This document shows positions 13,171-21,335 of a stretch of 30,492 bases of DNA, piece after piece. The notes beneath the pieces were generated by a model. The model saw only the letters and a program-made list of their open reading frames with translations, was not told where the DNA came from and ran no database searches. Within the stretch, counting starts at the first letter, position 1. The number at the start of each line of letters is the position of its first letter. Made by a program: the position numbers and the translations under genes. This DNA comes from a virus: positions 1-30,492 of IMG/VR virus record IMGVR_UViG_3300030329_004996; one strand, 5' to 3'.

Positions 13171-14602
13171 GAAGGTAGAAGCGAGAAGGAAGCTCAAAGA
13201 GATAGCCGAAAACTTCCCACTTTCAACTGCTCGGCTATGGCTTCCTTATTGTCACCGATGGGATGGAAGAGGGAAAGATTCGGACCGGCCGATCGGCTGT
13301 GGTAAAGTCATGGTCAGAGTAGGCGGGAACCTTTTCACCTGTCCCGACTGTGAAATAACAGAGCAAAGGACATGTCAAGCCAATGCACTTTTGAACCTCG
13401 GAAGAGAAGCCAGTCTGATAAGTGGAGGCAACCGAGCAGGCAAAACTGAGATCGGTGCTATGTTGGCTGTAGCATCAGCAGCCGGATCTGGTGAGTGGTG
13501 GGTTAGAGAATGGTTGCGAGCTAACAATCTACCGGAAGATATTGTTCCTGATAAGCCTTCTACAGTCTGGGCTTCAGCTTTAAGCTATGCCGATGCCCTG
13601 GAATATATCAGGCCGAAGATAGCGCGCTTTTGTCCAGCCGGATCAAAGTTCGTCATGTGGAAGGCTCAAAACAGAGCATCAGTCATCCTACCTAATGGAG
13701 GCCGAATTGTTTCGATGTCTGCTGATGCTGGGAGAGAGAAATACCAGGGATCATCCGTTGAGCTGGTCTGGATGGACGAGGAGCATCCAGAAGATATATT
13801 TGAAGAGTGCATGTTAAGAACGATCGACTCAGGAAAGGGCCGGATCATTTTGACCATGACACCGCTTAAGGGAATGACCTGGGTTTATGATCGATTCATT
13901 CATGAACTTCAAGACGGCTTCAGTCATTACGCTATTTCAGGTCTTGATAATCCTTGGGTTTCATCGGTCAAGCTTTACCGGGCTACCCGCCACCTATCAG
14001 AAGAGAGCAGACGATCGCGATTATTCGGTGAGTTCACAAACCAGTCCGGTCTTGTATACAGTGAGTTCAACCGGTCGATTCATGTCATCGAATCGAAGCC
14101 GATCCCGGAAGACTGGCCAAGATATCGATCGATAGACTTCGGAGTAAAAAACCCTTTCTGCTGTCTATGGTTCGCCCTTGATGAGTCTGATAATACTCTT
14201 CATGTATACCGGGAACATTTCGCAACTGAAAAGACGACCCTTGAAAATGGATCGATCATCAACTTCAAAAGCCGGAATGATCCGCCGGTAGTTTTCACTG
14301 TAGCTGATCCCGAGTCAAAAGACGGTCGGCTATTGTTAGCCAGGAATTGCAATATCCCAACAAAGCCAGCTATGAAGAGAGTCAGCGAAGGCATCAACCA
14401 AGTAAAAGAAAGGCTGTGTCCTGATGCTGAAGGTAAGCCCCACCTTCTGATCCATGATTGCTGTACTTCACTGCTTCGAGAGTTCAGACTATACCGATGG
14501 GACAAATCAGCAGGAGACAAGCCAGTCAAAAGAGACGATCACGGAATGGACTGCCTGAGATATCTGATCGTGTTCCTAAATAGATATCTTCTCCATCGGT
14601 GA
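13148..14602 (+). CDS. terL: Terminase large subunit
   Basis: A 484-aa DNA-packaging motor. Its N-terminus has a cysteine cluster that resembles a zinc ribbon (C35, C51, C65, C68). The ATPase follows: Walker A GGNRAGKT (93-100), Walker B ELVWMDE (205-211) and a TMTPLKG coupling motif (about 236-242). The C-terminal nuclease has RSIDFGVKNPF (Asp330), VADPES (Asp387) and DHGMD (Asp464/468), the acidic triad of the RNase H-like nuclease. The length is normal for siphoviruses. It overlaps the C5 methyltransferase, so packaging and methylation genes are cotranslated. There is no ribosome site stronger than the upstream coupling. Confidence 0.95.
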   Translation: MNRSQLIKKVEARRKLKEIAENFPLSTARLWLPYCHRWDGRGKDSDRPIGCGKVMVRVGGNLFTCPDCEITEQRTCQANALLNLGREASLISGGNRAGKTEIGAMLAVASAAGSGEWWVREWLRANNLPEDIVPDKPSTVWASALSYADALEYIRPKIARFCPAGSKFVMWKAQNRASVILPNGGRIVSMSADAGREKYQGSSVELVWMDEEHPEDIFEECMLRTIDSGKGRIILTMTPLKGMTWVYDRFIHELQDGFSHYAISGLDNPWVSSVKLYRATRHLSEESRRSRLFGEFTNQSGLVYSEFNRSIHVIESKPIPEDWPRYRSIDFGVKNPFCCLWFALDESDNTLHVYREHFATEKTTLENGSIINFKSRNDPPVVFTVADPESKDGRLLLARNCNIPTKPAMKRVSEGINQVKERLCPDAEGKPHLLIHDCCTSLLREFRLYRWDKSAGDKPVKRDDHGMDCLRYLIVFLNRYLLHR

Positions 14603-14635
14603 TATAATTGGGTCACTTCTTCAGGAGGTCCCGAA

Positions 14636-15067
14636 ATGGAAGAATCAGTTTTTAGTGTTCTTATAGATTACGGAACACTTGGGATAACATGTGGCGTGTT
14701 ATTTTGGCTTCATATTCAAAACACAAAGCGAAATGATACACTCATAGCAAATTTCCAAAAGCAGGTTGAAAAGTTAAGAGCATCAGCAAAAGAAGAAGAA
14801 ACCCAGATCAGAAACAGGTGGATGGCGGTTGTAGAGAAATACGACATGGAAAGGGAAGCTATGGTTGATGAGCGTACACAACTGCGTTCGAACTTGGCTT
14901 CTCAAATGAAAGATATCGGGAAAGAAATCGACAACCTGAAGAACAGGATCGAGGGTCTTGTCATATCTCAGGAAAGCCAGACTACCTTGATGAAAGACAT
15001 AGCAAATGAAGCCAGACTCAAAGAACTGGCAAGAGCAGCATCAAAAAAGGACAATGCTTCTGATTAG
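14636..15067 (+). CDS. Membrane-anchored coiled-coil protein between TerL and portal
   Basis: A 143-aa protein with one of the best ribosome sites in the window (AGGAGGT, spacing about 6). Residues about 7-27 form a hydrophobic segment, followed by about 110 residues of charged heptad-type helix (LIANFQKQVEKLRASAKEEETQ... NLKNRIEGLVISQESQTTL). Topology: N-terminal anchor with a long cytoplasmic or periplasmic coiled coil. Holin, spanin or DNA-injection roles are possible; none can be assigned. Its place between terL and the portal suggests a morphogenesis link, but the strong independent initiation suggests high expression. Confidence 0.75.
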   Translation: MEESVFSVLIDYGTLGITCGVLFWLHIQNTKRNDTLIANFQKQVEKLRASAKEEETQIRNRWMAVVEKYDMEREAMVDERTQLRSNLASQMKDIGKEIDNLKNRIEGLVISQESQTTLMKDIANEARLKELARAASKKDNASD

Positions 15068-15090
15068 ATATTAATATGATATAGATATCA
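15066..15090 (+). promoter_or_regulatory. AT-rich GATAT island before the portal gene
   Basis: GATATTAATATGATATAGAT ATC lies in the 36-base gap before ATG 15104, which has only a weak ribosome site. Candidate promoter of the portal gene. Confidence 0.4.
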
Positions 15091-15103
15091 AAATGAGTGT
15101 ATT

Positions 15104-17149
15104 ATGTCAGACTTACCAGCAAAACAGCCGTTATGGATCAGCCGAATCTTTTCCTCTCTTATAAAAGGTTACGGGAAAAAAGAAGACAAGCCAACAGAAG
15201 AAAACCACGGCGCGAACTGGAACAACCCATATGGAGTAGACCCGACCTATTCACAGCAGCAAGCTTTGTATGCATATGGAGGTCATGGTTACACTTATGC
15301 AGCTGTCTCCAGATCTGCGGCTGATCTTGCGGCTCTTCCTCTAGTGCTCACATCAGGCAGGGGAAAGAGCGCCAAAATAATAGATGATAGTCCAGTGCTT
15401 GATCTGTTTGATGAGCCGTCGACAAATATGGACGGCTATCTTTTCCGGGAACAGCTCCGAACAGATCTGATGCTTTCGGGAAACTGCTATATCCTTTTGC
15501 TCGGCATATCAGAACAACCAGACTCTATTATTCGTCTTCATCCAGCCGAGGTTGAGATCGTTACTGATGAAAGATCAGGAATCACAGGATATCGTCATGA
15601 GTCAAACGGGCAGGTTGTAATCTACCCACTTGAAAGAGTTCTGCACGGAAGAAATCCAACCTATGCAAAAGGGCCGAAATCTCTTTATGGTGTGGGAGTA
15701 GTCGAGCCTCTTACCAGGGAAATAAATGCCGACATCAACGCACAAAAGCTGGCCTCAACAAGTTCAGCAAAAGGAAGGCCTGATATATTAATCCATCCAC
15801 TAGACCCGGCTGATGTTTGGGGACTGGAAAGAAGACGGGAAATCTTAGATCAATATCGTGGCCTAGCTTCAGAAGGAGGAGCAATGGTTTTGTCTGGTCA
15901 AGTTGGGATCGAACCTCTGAAGCTGACACCGAGAGAAATGGAATTTGAAGCTTCTCGGAGAATGGCCAGAGAATCAATTTCGGCCGTTTGTGGAGTCCCG
16001 CCGGTTGTGCTCGGTTTGCCTTCTGCGAACTATGCAACAGCAAGACAGCAAAACATAACCTACTGGACCAACCAGCAAAAAGCATCAAAGCGCCTGGATC
16101 ACCTTTTCACTTTAATAGCCAAAAAGTTTTCTCCTGATTATCGGATTTATCACGACTTCACAGATGTGGAGGCTTTGCAATCAGTACGTGATTCTCAGCT
16201 TCTTAGGGTTCAGCAACATATAGCAAACGGAATGAGTCCCGCAGATGCTTATAAGTATGAAAATATGGCAGATGCTCCGATTGTGACAGATTCCAGATCA
16301 AAGCCAGAAGAGGAAGTTGATACAAGATCATTAGCTATGGTCATATCGAAAACTTTAGATTACGAAGACGAAAAAAAAAAGACTTGGCATAACTGGATCA
16401 GAAGAGAGCATAGCCCACAAGAAAGAAGGCTCTACAGAGCGGCCAGGTCTTATCTGTCAGGAGCATCAAAAAGATATGCTTCCAGGCTTCGAAATGTGAT
16501 GATTTCCAAGAACATTGCAAACGGATCAGTAGTGAAAACTATTAGCGACTGGTCCGAATTGTTGGACGAAGCAGAAGAAAGAAAGAGGATACAAGCCGAG
16601 ATCGGATCAGTTTGGATTAAAGGATTCATGAACGCAGGAGCAAAAGAATTGGCCAGAATCTTCACTGATAGCAAAGCTGTACAAGGATCGATCACCTTTT
16701 CAGACTTTTCTATTCCTGGAATGATGGTTTCACAACTTGCTTCAGAGCTGATTAAAACAACTACAGAGAAAATCAGAAGAGTAGTAGAGTTCTCCCTTTT
16801 GGAAGGAGCAAGCGAAACAGAGGTTGCAGAAAGAATTTTGGCATCAAAGACTTTTGATAAAGCCAGAGCCTCTTTGATAGCGAGAACAGAAGCAACCCGC
16901 TCCCTAAATGCAGCCAAAATCAGAGCCGGACAAATAGCTGTAGGCGAAGGTCTTGGAGTCAGAAAGCAGTGGGTCACTGAAAATGACGACAAAGTGAGAG
17001 AAGAACATGTTCTTCTGGATGGTCAAACAGTTATGCCCGATGATGTCTTTGAGGTCGCCGGAATGACAGCGCCTGGACCTGGGCAGTTTGGTGAATCTTC
17101 AATGGACTGCAATTGTAGGTGTATGGTTTTGACGGTAGTGATCAAATAA
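15104..17149 (+). CDS. HK97-type portal fused to a MuF-like minor head domain
   Basis: A 681-aa protein. Residues about 50-400 are an HK97-family portal: AYGGHGYTYAAVSRSAADLAAL, a conserved LMLSGNCYILLL segment, HPAEVEIV, and at the end CGVPPVVLGLPSANYATARQ with the post-stem region (to about 400). After a Lys/Glu-rich linker (about 410-430) a second, basic helical part leads to a MuF / SPP1 gp7-type C-terminus: SLIARTEATRSLNAAKIRAGQ, WVTENDDKVREEH, MDCNCRCMV (about 594-677). In most siphophages these are separate genes. A run of ten A at 16371-16380 lies exactly at the linker. Confidence 0.92.
   Translation: MSDLPAKQPLWISRIFSSLIKGYGKKEDKPTEENHGANWNNPYGVDPTYSQQQALYAYGGHGYTYAAVSRSAADLAALPLVLTSGRGKSAKIIDDSPVLDLFDEPSTNMDGYLFREQLRTDLMLSGNCYILLLGISEQPDSIIRLHPAEVEIVTDERSGITGYRHESNGQVVIYPLERVLHGRNPTYAKGPKSLYGVGVVEPLTREINADINAQKLASTSSAKGRPDILIHPLDPADVWGLERRREILDQYRGLASEGGAMVLSGQVGIEPLKLTPREMEFEASRRMARESISAVCGVPPVVLGLPSANYATARQQNITYWTNQQKASKRLDHLFTLIAKKFSPDYRIYHDFTDVEALQSVRDSQLLRVQQHIANGMSPADAYKYENMADAPIVTDSRSKPEEEVDTRSLAMVISKTLDYEDEKKKTWHNWIRREHSPQERRLYRAARSYLSGASKRYASRLRNVMISKNIANGSVVKTISDWSELLDEAEERKRIQAEIGSVWIKGFMNAGAKELARIFTDSKAVQGSITFSDFSIPGMMVSQLASELIKTTTEKIRRVVEFSLLEGASETEVAERILASKTFDKARASLIARTEATRSLNAAKIRAGQIAVGEGLGVRKQWVTENDDKVREEHVLLDGQTVMPDDVFEVAGMTAPGPGQFGESSMDCNCRCMVLTVVIK
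16371..16380 (+). promoter_or_regulatory. A10 run at the portal/MuF boundary (candidate slippage site)
   Basis: Codons 423-426 read GAA AAA AAA AAG. One extra A would give KKKDLA and a stop, making a 429-aa portal only; one fewer A gives a stop after about 39 residues. Either would yield the portal domain without MuF. Poly-A runs of this length promote transcriptional slippage. Equally, the run may be a sequencing-error risk. Confidence 0.4.
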
Positions 17150-17160
17150 TTCTAATTGTT

Positions 17161-17185
17161 AAAATATTTATATATATATAGATAT
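17161..17185 (+). promoter_or_regulatory. AT-rich upstream element of the capsid promoter
   Basis: AAAATATTTATATATATATAG just upstream of the -35 fits an UP-like element or the shared AT-island theme. Confidence 0.4.
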
Positions 17186-17214
17186 TTGACAAATACGATC
17201 CATAAATGTATTCT
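17186..17214 (+). promoter_or_regulatory. Sigma70-like promoter of the protease/capsid unit
   Basis: TTGACA (17186-17191), 17-base spacer, TATTCT (17209-17214). It is the best match to the consensus in the window. The predicted start near 17221 is directly at the ribosome site AAGGTGG (17221-17227), giving a very short leader to ATG 17232. An AT-rich island precedes it. Confidence 0.75.
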
Positions 17215-17231
17215 GCTTTCAAGGTGGTTCT

Positions 17232-18026
17232 ATGATTAAGAAATCTCTGATTGTTGAAAGAATATCTCCTGACTCTGGAACAAATGAGTCAGGAGTACTT
17301 TCATTTGTTGCTTCAACAGCATCAGAGGATCGCTATGGGGATGTTGTTTCCCAATCATGGTCCCTAGATAATTACAGATCAAACCCGATCGTCCTTCTCA
17401 ATCATAATAGCAATGAACTTCCGATTGGGCGCGGGGATGTCGAAGTAGTTGACGAGCAATTACTCATAGATATTACCTTCGATATGGAAGATCCCAAAGC
17501 GGCTGAGGTCGCCAGAAAAGCACAGGCCGGATTTCTGAATGCTGTTTCAGTTGGGTTCAATCCAACAAGATCGATCCCTCGGTCCGAACTTCCAGAAGAT
17601 CATCCTGCTTATGGAGAGCGCGGAAATTATTATGAGCGCTCCGAACTTCTGGAAGTTTCTATCGTAACCATTCCCGCAAATGGAGAAGCCACTAGCTTAG
17701 CGGCAAAATCTTTTGCTGAATATGGAATCCCGGATCTGAACCTCATCAAAGAAATAATTGATTTGAGGATACAAAAGAGAGAACAAGAGCTATCCATTTT
17801 TAGGCATATATCTGAAGTTGAAGAACTGGAAGATCGCTTTGTGGTCACCTATCGGAAAGCCAAAGAAGAAGAAGAAATCGAAGAAGAAGACACCGAAAGC
17901 TTTGAAGAAATAGAAGAATCTTACATTGAAGAAGACAGCGAAGAAGAAGACAAAAAGAAAAGCCTTCTTTCAGCTGATAAAGAAATCCTTTCCTACCTGC
18001 TAAAAATAGGTGATACAAATGAGTGA
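17232..18026 (+). CDS. HK97-type prohead protease
   Basis: A 264-aa S78-family serine protease. H58 in VLLNHNSNELPIG, S106 in NAVSVGF and E141 in LLEVSIVTIPANGEA match the His-Ser-Glu core of HK97 proteases, with characteristic SEDRYGDVV near 31-39. The last about 60 residues are an extreme Glu-rich, low-complexity tail (about 206-245) ending in Lys and a helix; acidic tails like this may interact with the capsid scaffold. It releases the capsid delta domain during maturation. A strong promoter (17186-17214) precedes it, and it overlaps the capsid gene by 8 bases. Confidence 0.93.
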   Translation: MIKKSLIVERISPDSGTNESGVLSFVASTASEDRYGDVVSQSWSLDNYRSNPIVLLNHNSNELPIGRGDVEVVDEQLLIDITFDMEDPKAAEVARKAQAGFLNAVSVGFNPTRSIPRSELPEDHPAYGERGNYYERSELLEVSIVTIPANGEATSLAAKSFAEYGIPDLNLIKEIIDLRIQKREQELSIFRHISEVEELEDRFVVTYRKAKEEEEIEEEDTESFEEIEESYIEEDSEEEDKKKSLLSADKEILSYLLKIGDTNE

Positions 18027-19488
18027 AACCAAGACTGATCGCGCTATGGTTGAAGAAGCTAAGCGTATTATTGATGGTATTGTTAGCCATCAGAAAAGCA
18101 CTGAAAACCGCCTTTCTGGATTTGAAAAGCAGGTTGATGATTTGAAGAAAGCCCAAAGGTTGATGACTGAAGCAGTTCAGACTGTAGCAGTCCCGGCTTT
18201 TGGTGGAGAAGCTCGGCTTCGTTCTTTCGTTAAAGAGAATGGCTCTATTCAGTGGACTTCTGAAACCAAGGCGATCAAAGTCGCCGGCCGCGGAACCATT
18301 AACACTGATGTACCTGGGATCCTTGATTCAGTTCCCGCAAATGATTGGCATTCTGATCTTCAAAAGATTGCATCAGAGCGCGCCTTTTGTCGTCTGGTTA
18401 TGTCTTCCCCTCATACACCCAAGACCGATCTGAAGCTGTACAAGCATCTGGAAAAAGCGCCAAAGTCGCTTGCTCCTGCTATACAGCGGTCCTTTTATGA
18501 TGCGGCCGGTCAGGGTGCAGAATGGATTCCTGATCAGTTTGTACCACAACTAACTGAAGAGTTCACGATCCCTCGCGGCTTGCGTGCTTTGTTTCCAGAA
18601 GTTGAAGTAGACAGAAGCACAATTTTGATTCCTCGCTTACAAAGAGGCGGAAGGCCATATCTCAAAGGTATGGTCAGCTCTGATTCACCAGCCAATTATC
18701 AAGCGAGCACAGTACAAACGGCTCAATCCACAATTTCTATCGGTGGCCTTGCAACTCGCTACGTAATTGACGACGCAGCTGCCGAGGACTCCGCAATTGC
18801 TTTGCTTCCTACGTTGGGAAGGCAGATAATTTCTGATCTTGAAAGCGCTTTTGAAGATGCAATGATCAATGGGGATACTTCTGCTGTCCATCAAGATGAT
18901 TTGGCAAATTGGAATATTCGCGGACGATGGGGAACTACTCCTGCTCTCGGATCTGGATCCGATCATCGACGCGGCATGAATGGCTTCAGGCGGGAAGCTT
19001 TCGCACGCGGAACAGGTACACCAGAAGCAACAGGAAGTTTGACCCTCGATATTCTGATTGCAGAACTTGGAAAAATGGGAGAACTTGCGGCTGCTCGTCA
19101 GCTTCTTGTTTGCTCTCCTGAGTTCATGGTTAAGCAACTGATGACACTGGACCAGCTTCAAACTATTGATCAGTTTGGCCCGGCTGCTGTACTCTTGACC
19201 GGTCAGGTGGCTAGTGTTCTCGGGATTCCCGTGGTTATGAGTCGTTTCATGGGTGCTGATATGAATGCGGTCGGTGTCTATGATAATGTAACAACAGACA
19301 AAACCGGTTTCTGCCTTGTGAACCGTGATAGCTATTCTATATACAACCGCCGTGGTATTTTGGTCGAAACTGACAAAAATATCAGTGCAGGATGTATTGA
19401 GCTCGTTAGCACAATGCGCGCCACGATGGCCAGTCCTGATTCTGCGACCGCAAAGAATGTTGTTTATAACTACAACTATTCAATCTAA
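18019..19488 (+). CDS. HK97-fold major capsid protein
   Basis: A 489-aa protein from ATG 18019 (GGTGAT upstream; GTG 18010 is in frame but weaker). Residues about 5-60 form a coiled-coil (KTDRAMVEEAKRIIDGI..., LSGFEKQVDDLKKAQRL) like the delta/scaffolding domain removed by the protease. The shell fold follows: WIPDQFVPQLTEEFTIPRG (N-arm), STILIPRLQRGG, the AEDSAIALLPTLGRQIISDLESAFEDAMINGD spine helix, and P-domain/A-loop regions to the end. It is longer than HK97 gp5 (385 aa), suggesting an insertion (about 300-345, GTTPALGSGS... GTGTPEATG). Confidence 0.93.
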   Translation: MSETKTDRAMVEEAKRIIDGIVSHQKSTENRLSGFEKQVDDLKKAQRLMTEAVQTVAVPAFGGEARLRSFVKENGSIQWTSETKAIKVAGRGTINTDVPGILDSVPANDWHSDLQKIASERAFCRLVMSSPHTPKTDLKLYKHLEKAPKSLAPAIQRSFYDAAGQGAEWIPDQFVPQLTEEFTIPRGLRALFPEVEVDRSTILIPRLQRGGRPYLKGMVSSDSPANYQASTVQTAQSTISIGGLATRYVIDDAAAEDSAIALLPTLGRQIISDLESAFEDAMINGDTSAVHQDDLANWNIRGRWGTTPALGSGSDHRRGMNGFRREAFARGTGTPEATGSLTLDILIAELGKMGELAAARQLLVCSPEFMVKQLMTLDQLQTIDQFGPAAVLLTGQVASVLGIPVVMSRFMGADMNAVGVYDNVTTDKTGFCLVNRDSYSIYNRRGILVETDKNISAGCIELVSTMRATMASPDSATAKNVVYNYNYSI

Positions 19489-19505
19489 GCAATAGAGGTT
19501 TTCAA

Positions 19506-19868
19506 ATGTCTCACATGATCCTTTTGGGGTTCACAGCCGCCAAAACTGTATACGTTCCCTTCTATAGAAATATGACACTCAAAAGTGCTCGTTATGTCTC
19601 AACTGCTTCATCTGCAAAAGACGGCTCTAACTATTTTGAGTTAAAAGTCTATGCTAATGATGGCACTGAAATCTTGGCAGCCTGGACAAATCATAATCCT
19701 TCTGGACAAGATTTTACAGGCGGAGTTCCTGTTGCTAAGTCACTTGTAAACATGGACGAAGGAGACTTTGATTCTACCCAGGTTTGTAAAGTAGAATCGA
19801 CTCTTCATGGAACTGGAACCATCGGCGGTCACCTTTTGCTTGAATTTGCAGACGCGCGATCTTATTGA
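19506..19868 (+). CDS. Putative capsid-associated or decoration protein
   Basis: A 120-aa protein, 17 bases after the capsid gene, with AGAGG as ribosome site. It looks beta-rich (MILLGFTAAKTVYVPFY, NYFELKVYANDGTEILAAW, GTGTIGGHLLLEFADARSY) with little helix. No family was recognised. Position immediately downstream of the major capsid gene and a compact beta fold are usual for head decoration (cement) proteins; this is an inference from position only. Confidence 0.6.
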   Translation: MSHMILLGFTAAKTVYVPFYRNMTLKSARYVSTASSAKDGSNYFELKVYANDGTEILAAWTNHNPSGQDFTGGVPVAKSLVNMDEGDFDSTQVCKVESTLHGTGTIGGHLLLEFADARSY

Positions 19869-19887
19869 TTGAGAAGGTTTATGCTAA

Positions 19888-20502
19888 ATGGCGATCACAA
19901 CTGTATCATTATTAAAGGAATATTTGCCTGAAGTTTCTGGGGCTTCACTTGATACAGAACTCGCCAGGATGATCAACAGGACCGAGGTAGCAATTGCGCG
20001 CTACCTCGGTTTTCCTGTTTCTGATTCTGGAACAGCTCCGTCTCTTGATCAGACCACTTATACTGTTTACTTGGATGGTCCAAAACATACAGATAATCAA
20101 GTGATTCAAATGCCTGTCAAACCGCTTGTTTCTGTTGCTTCGATTCATTCAGATATAAATCTAGCCTATGGTTCTGATACACTGATCACAGCTTCAACTT
20201 ATCAAATAGACACAGGAAAAGCCCAGATCTTCCTTTTGCCAGACAAAGCAACGAAAAGCTTTGATCGTGGCTTCAGGGCTTTAAAAGTGGTCTGCTCGGC
20301 TGGTTATTCTGTTGCAAATCCTCCTGATGATCTTGTTCATGCGGTCTTGGTATGGTGTTCTGCTCTTCAAAGAGCAAAAGCCAATCAAGGAAAAGATTCA
20401 ATCACCCAGAGAAATTCTACTGTTCGTCTATCTCCTCGGCAAATGCCTACAGAGGTCAGGGAACTTGTGAAGCCATTCATGAACCCTTTCATGGTGTTAT
20501 GA
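19888..20502 (+). CDS. Head-tail connector (HK97 gp6-like adaptor)
   Basis: A 204-aa protein with the connector pattern: an N-terminal helical LLKEYLPEVSGASLDTELARMINRTEVAIARYLGF, a beta region (TYTVYLDGPKHTDNQVIQMPVKPLVSVASI) with YQIDTGKAQIFLLPDK, and a C-terminal helix with GYSVANPPDDLVHAVLVWCSALQRAKANQGK. These adaptors bind the portal at the neck and open the ring for tail attachment. It overlaps the next gene by 4 bases (ATGA), consistent with cotranslation. The order connector, completion, terminator is standard. Confidence 0.88.
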   Translation: MAITTVSLLKEYLPEVSGASLDTELARMINRTEVAIARYLGFPVSDSGTAPSLDQTTYTVYLDGPKHTDNQVIQMPVKPLVSVASIHSDINLAYGSDTLITASTYQIDTGKAQIFLLPDKATKSFDRGFRALKVVCSAGYSVANPPDDLVHAVLVWCSALQRAKANQGKDSITQRNSTVRLSPRQMPTEVRELVKPFMNPFMVL

Positions 20503-20876
20503 TGGCGATCACTTTTGAACAAATGGCTCAGGATTTGGCAAGATCAGATAGAAAATTTAATAGCTCACTGGATCGGCTTGCTAAGCGTACAGCCAACAAG
20601 ATGAAGAATCAAGCTATCAAAAATGCTCATATCTACCCGAAAAGAAGAACAGGGACTTTGATAGAATCCATTCAGGCAGATGTGGATGTAGAAAGTGACG
20701 GGAAGCACAATATTTATATATTTCCCGATCTTGATGTCGCCCACTATGCTGAATATGTTGAGTTTGGTACATCAAGGATGAAGCCAAGACTGTACATAAA
20801 GAGAGCCATAGACAAAGAATTGCCGGCCTTTCAAAAGGCAACAGAAAAGCTAATACAAAAAGCTTTTGCTCGGTGA
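20499..20876 (+). CDS. HK97 gp10-like head-tail joining protein
   Basis: A 125-aa protein; ATG 20499 overlaps the connector stop (ATGA), and a second ATG follows at 20502. The sequence is basic and helical at the start (EQMAQDLARSDRKFNSSLDRLAKRTANKMKNQA), followed by RRTGTLIESIQADVD and the typical end AHYAEYVEFGTSRMKPRLYIKRAI. The YxxYVEFGT-x-M-x-x-RPF/Y signature marks the gp10-like neck/tail completion family. It connects the tail to the head connector. It ends 3 bases before the tail terminator gene. Confidence 0.88.
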   Translation: MMAITFEQMAQDLARSDRKFNSSLDRLAKRTANKMKNQAIKNAHIYPKRRTGTLIESIQADVDVESDGKHNIYIFPDLDVAHYAEYVEFGTSRMKPRLYIKRAIDKELPAFQKATEKLIQKAFAR

Positions 20877-20879
20877 TTT

Positions 20880-21332
20880 ATGGCAGATGCTACAATAGTC
20901 CAAATCCACAAAAAGCTTTCTGAGCTGATTGCTGTAAACTATGCGGCCGGGTTTTCAGGGCTTGACCTGTCTAATCTTGTTGTCAGAGGTTCAGTCTCAG
21001 ATCCTCCTTCTGTTCCTTTTGCCTGTGTTCATTTCTCTGATGCCCTTGAAGATTACGGTCCAACTATGGGCCGGTTCTCAACAAATGCAATCTTTGAGAT
21101 TTATGCTTTTGCTGCCGGGTCCAGTGTAGCAGAGCGATCAGATAATAGTTTGAATCTTGTTAGCGACTGCATAAAAGCTTTGACCAACGATCGCACGCTT
21201 GGATTATTCGGGCTGATTGATGATATCAAATGCTCTTTTCTTTCTCTTGACGGCGATCGTTATGGAGTTAGCGGAGTTGGGATCGGGTATATTAGAGTCG
21301 AAGTCCAATTTCAGAGCGCAACAGGAGTTTGA
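20880..21332 (+). CDS. Tail terminator protein
   Basis: A 150-aa protein with a small alpha/beta fold: an N-terminal helix (IVQIHKKLSELIAVNYAAG), then strands and the helix-rich core LNLVSDCIKALTNDRTLGLFG, and a final IGYIRVEVQFQSATGV strand. The position, size and last strand are those of siphophage tail terminators (gpU or gp37-like) that cap the tail tube. No catalytic residues. It is followed by the 254-aa DUF2341-like gene rather than directly by the tail tube, which is unusual. Confidence 0.7.
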   Translation: MADATIVQIHKKLSELIAVNYAAGFSGLDLSNLVVRGSVSDPPSVPFACVHFSDALEDYGPTMGRFSTNAIFEIYAFAAGSSVAERSDNSLNLVSDCIKALTNDRTLGLFGLIDDIKCSFLSLDGDRYGVSGVGIGYIRVEVQFQSATGV

Positions 21333-21335
21333 AGC

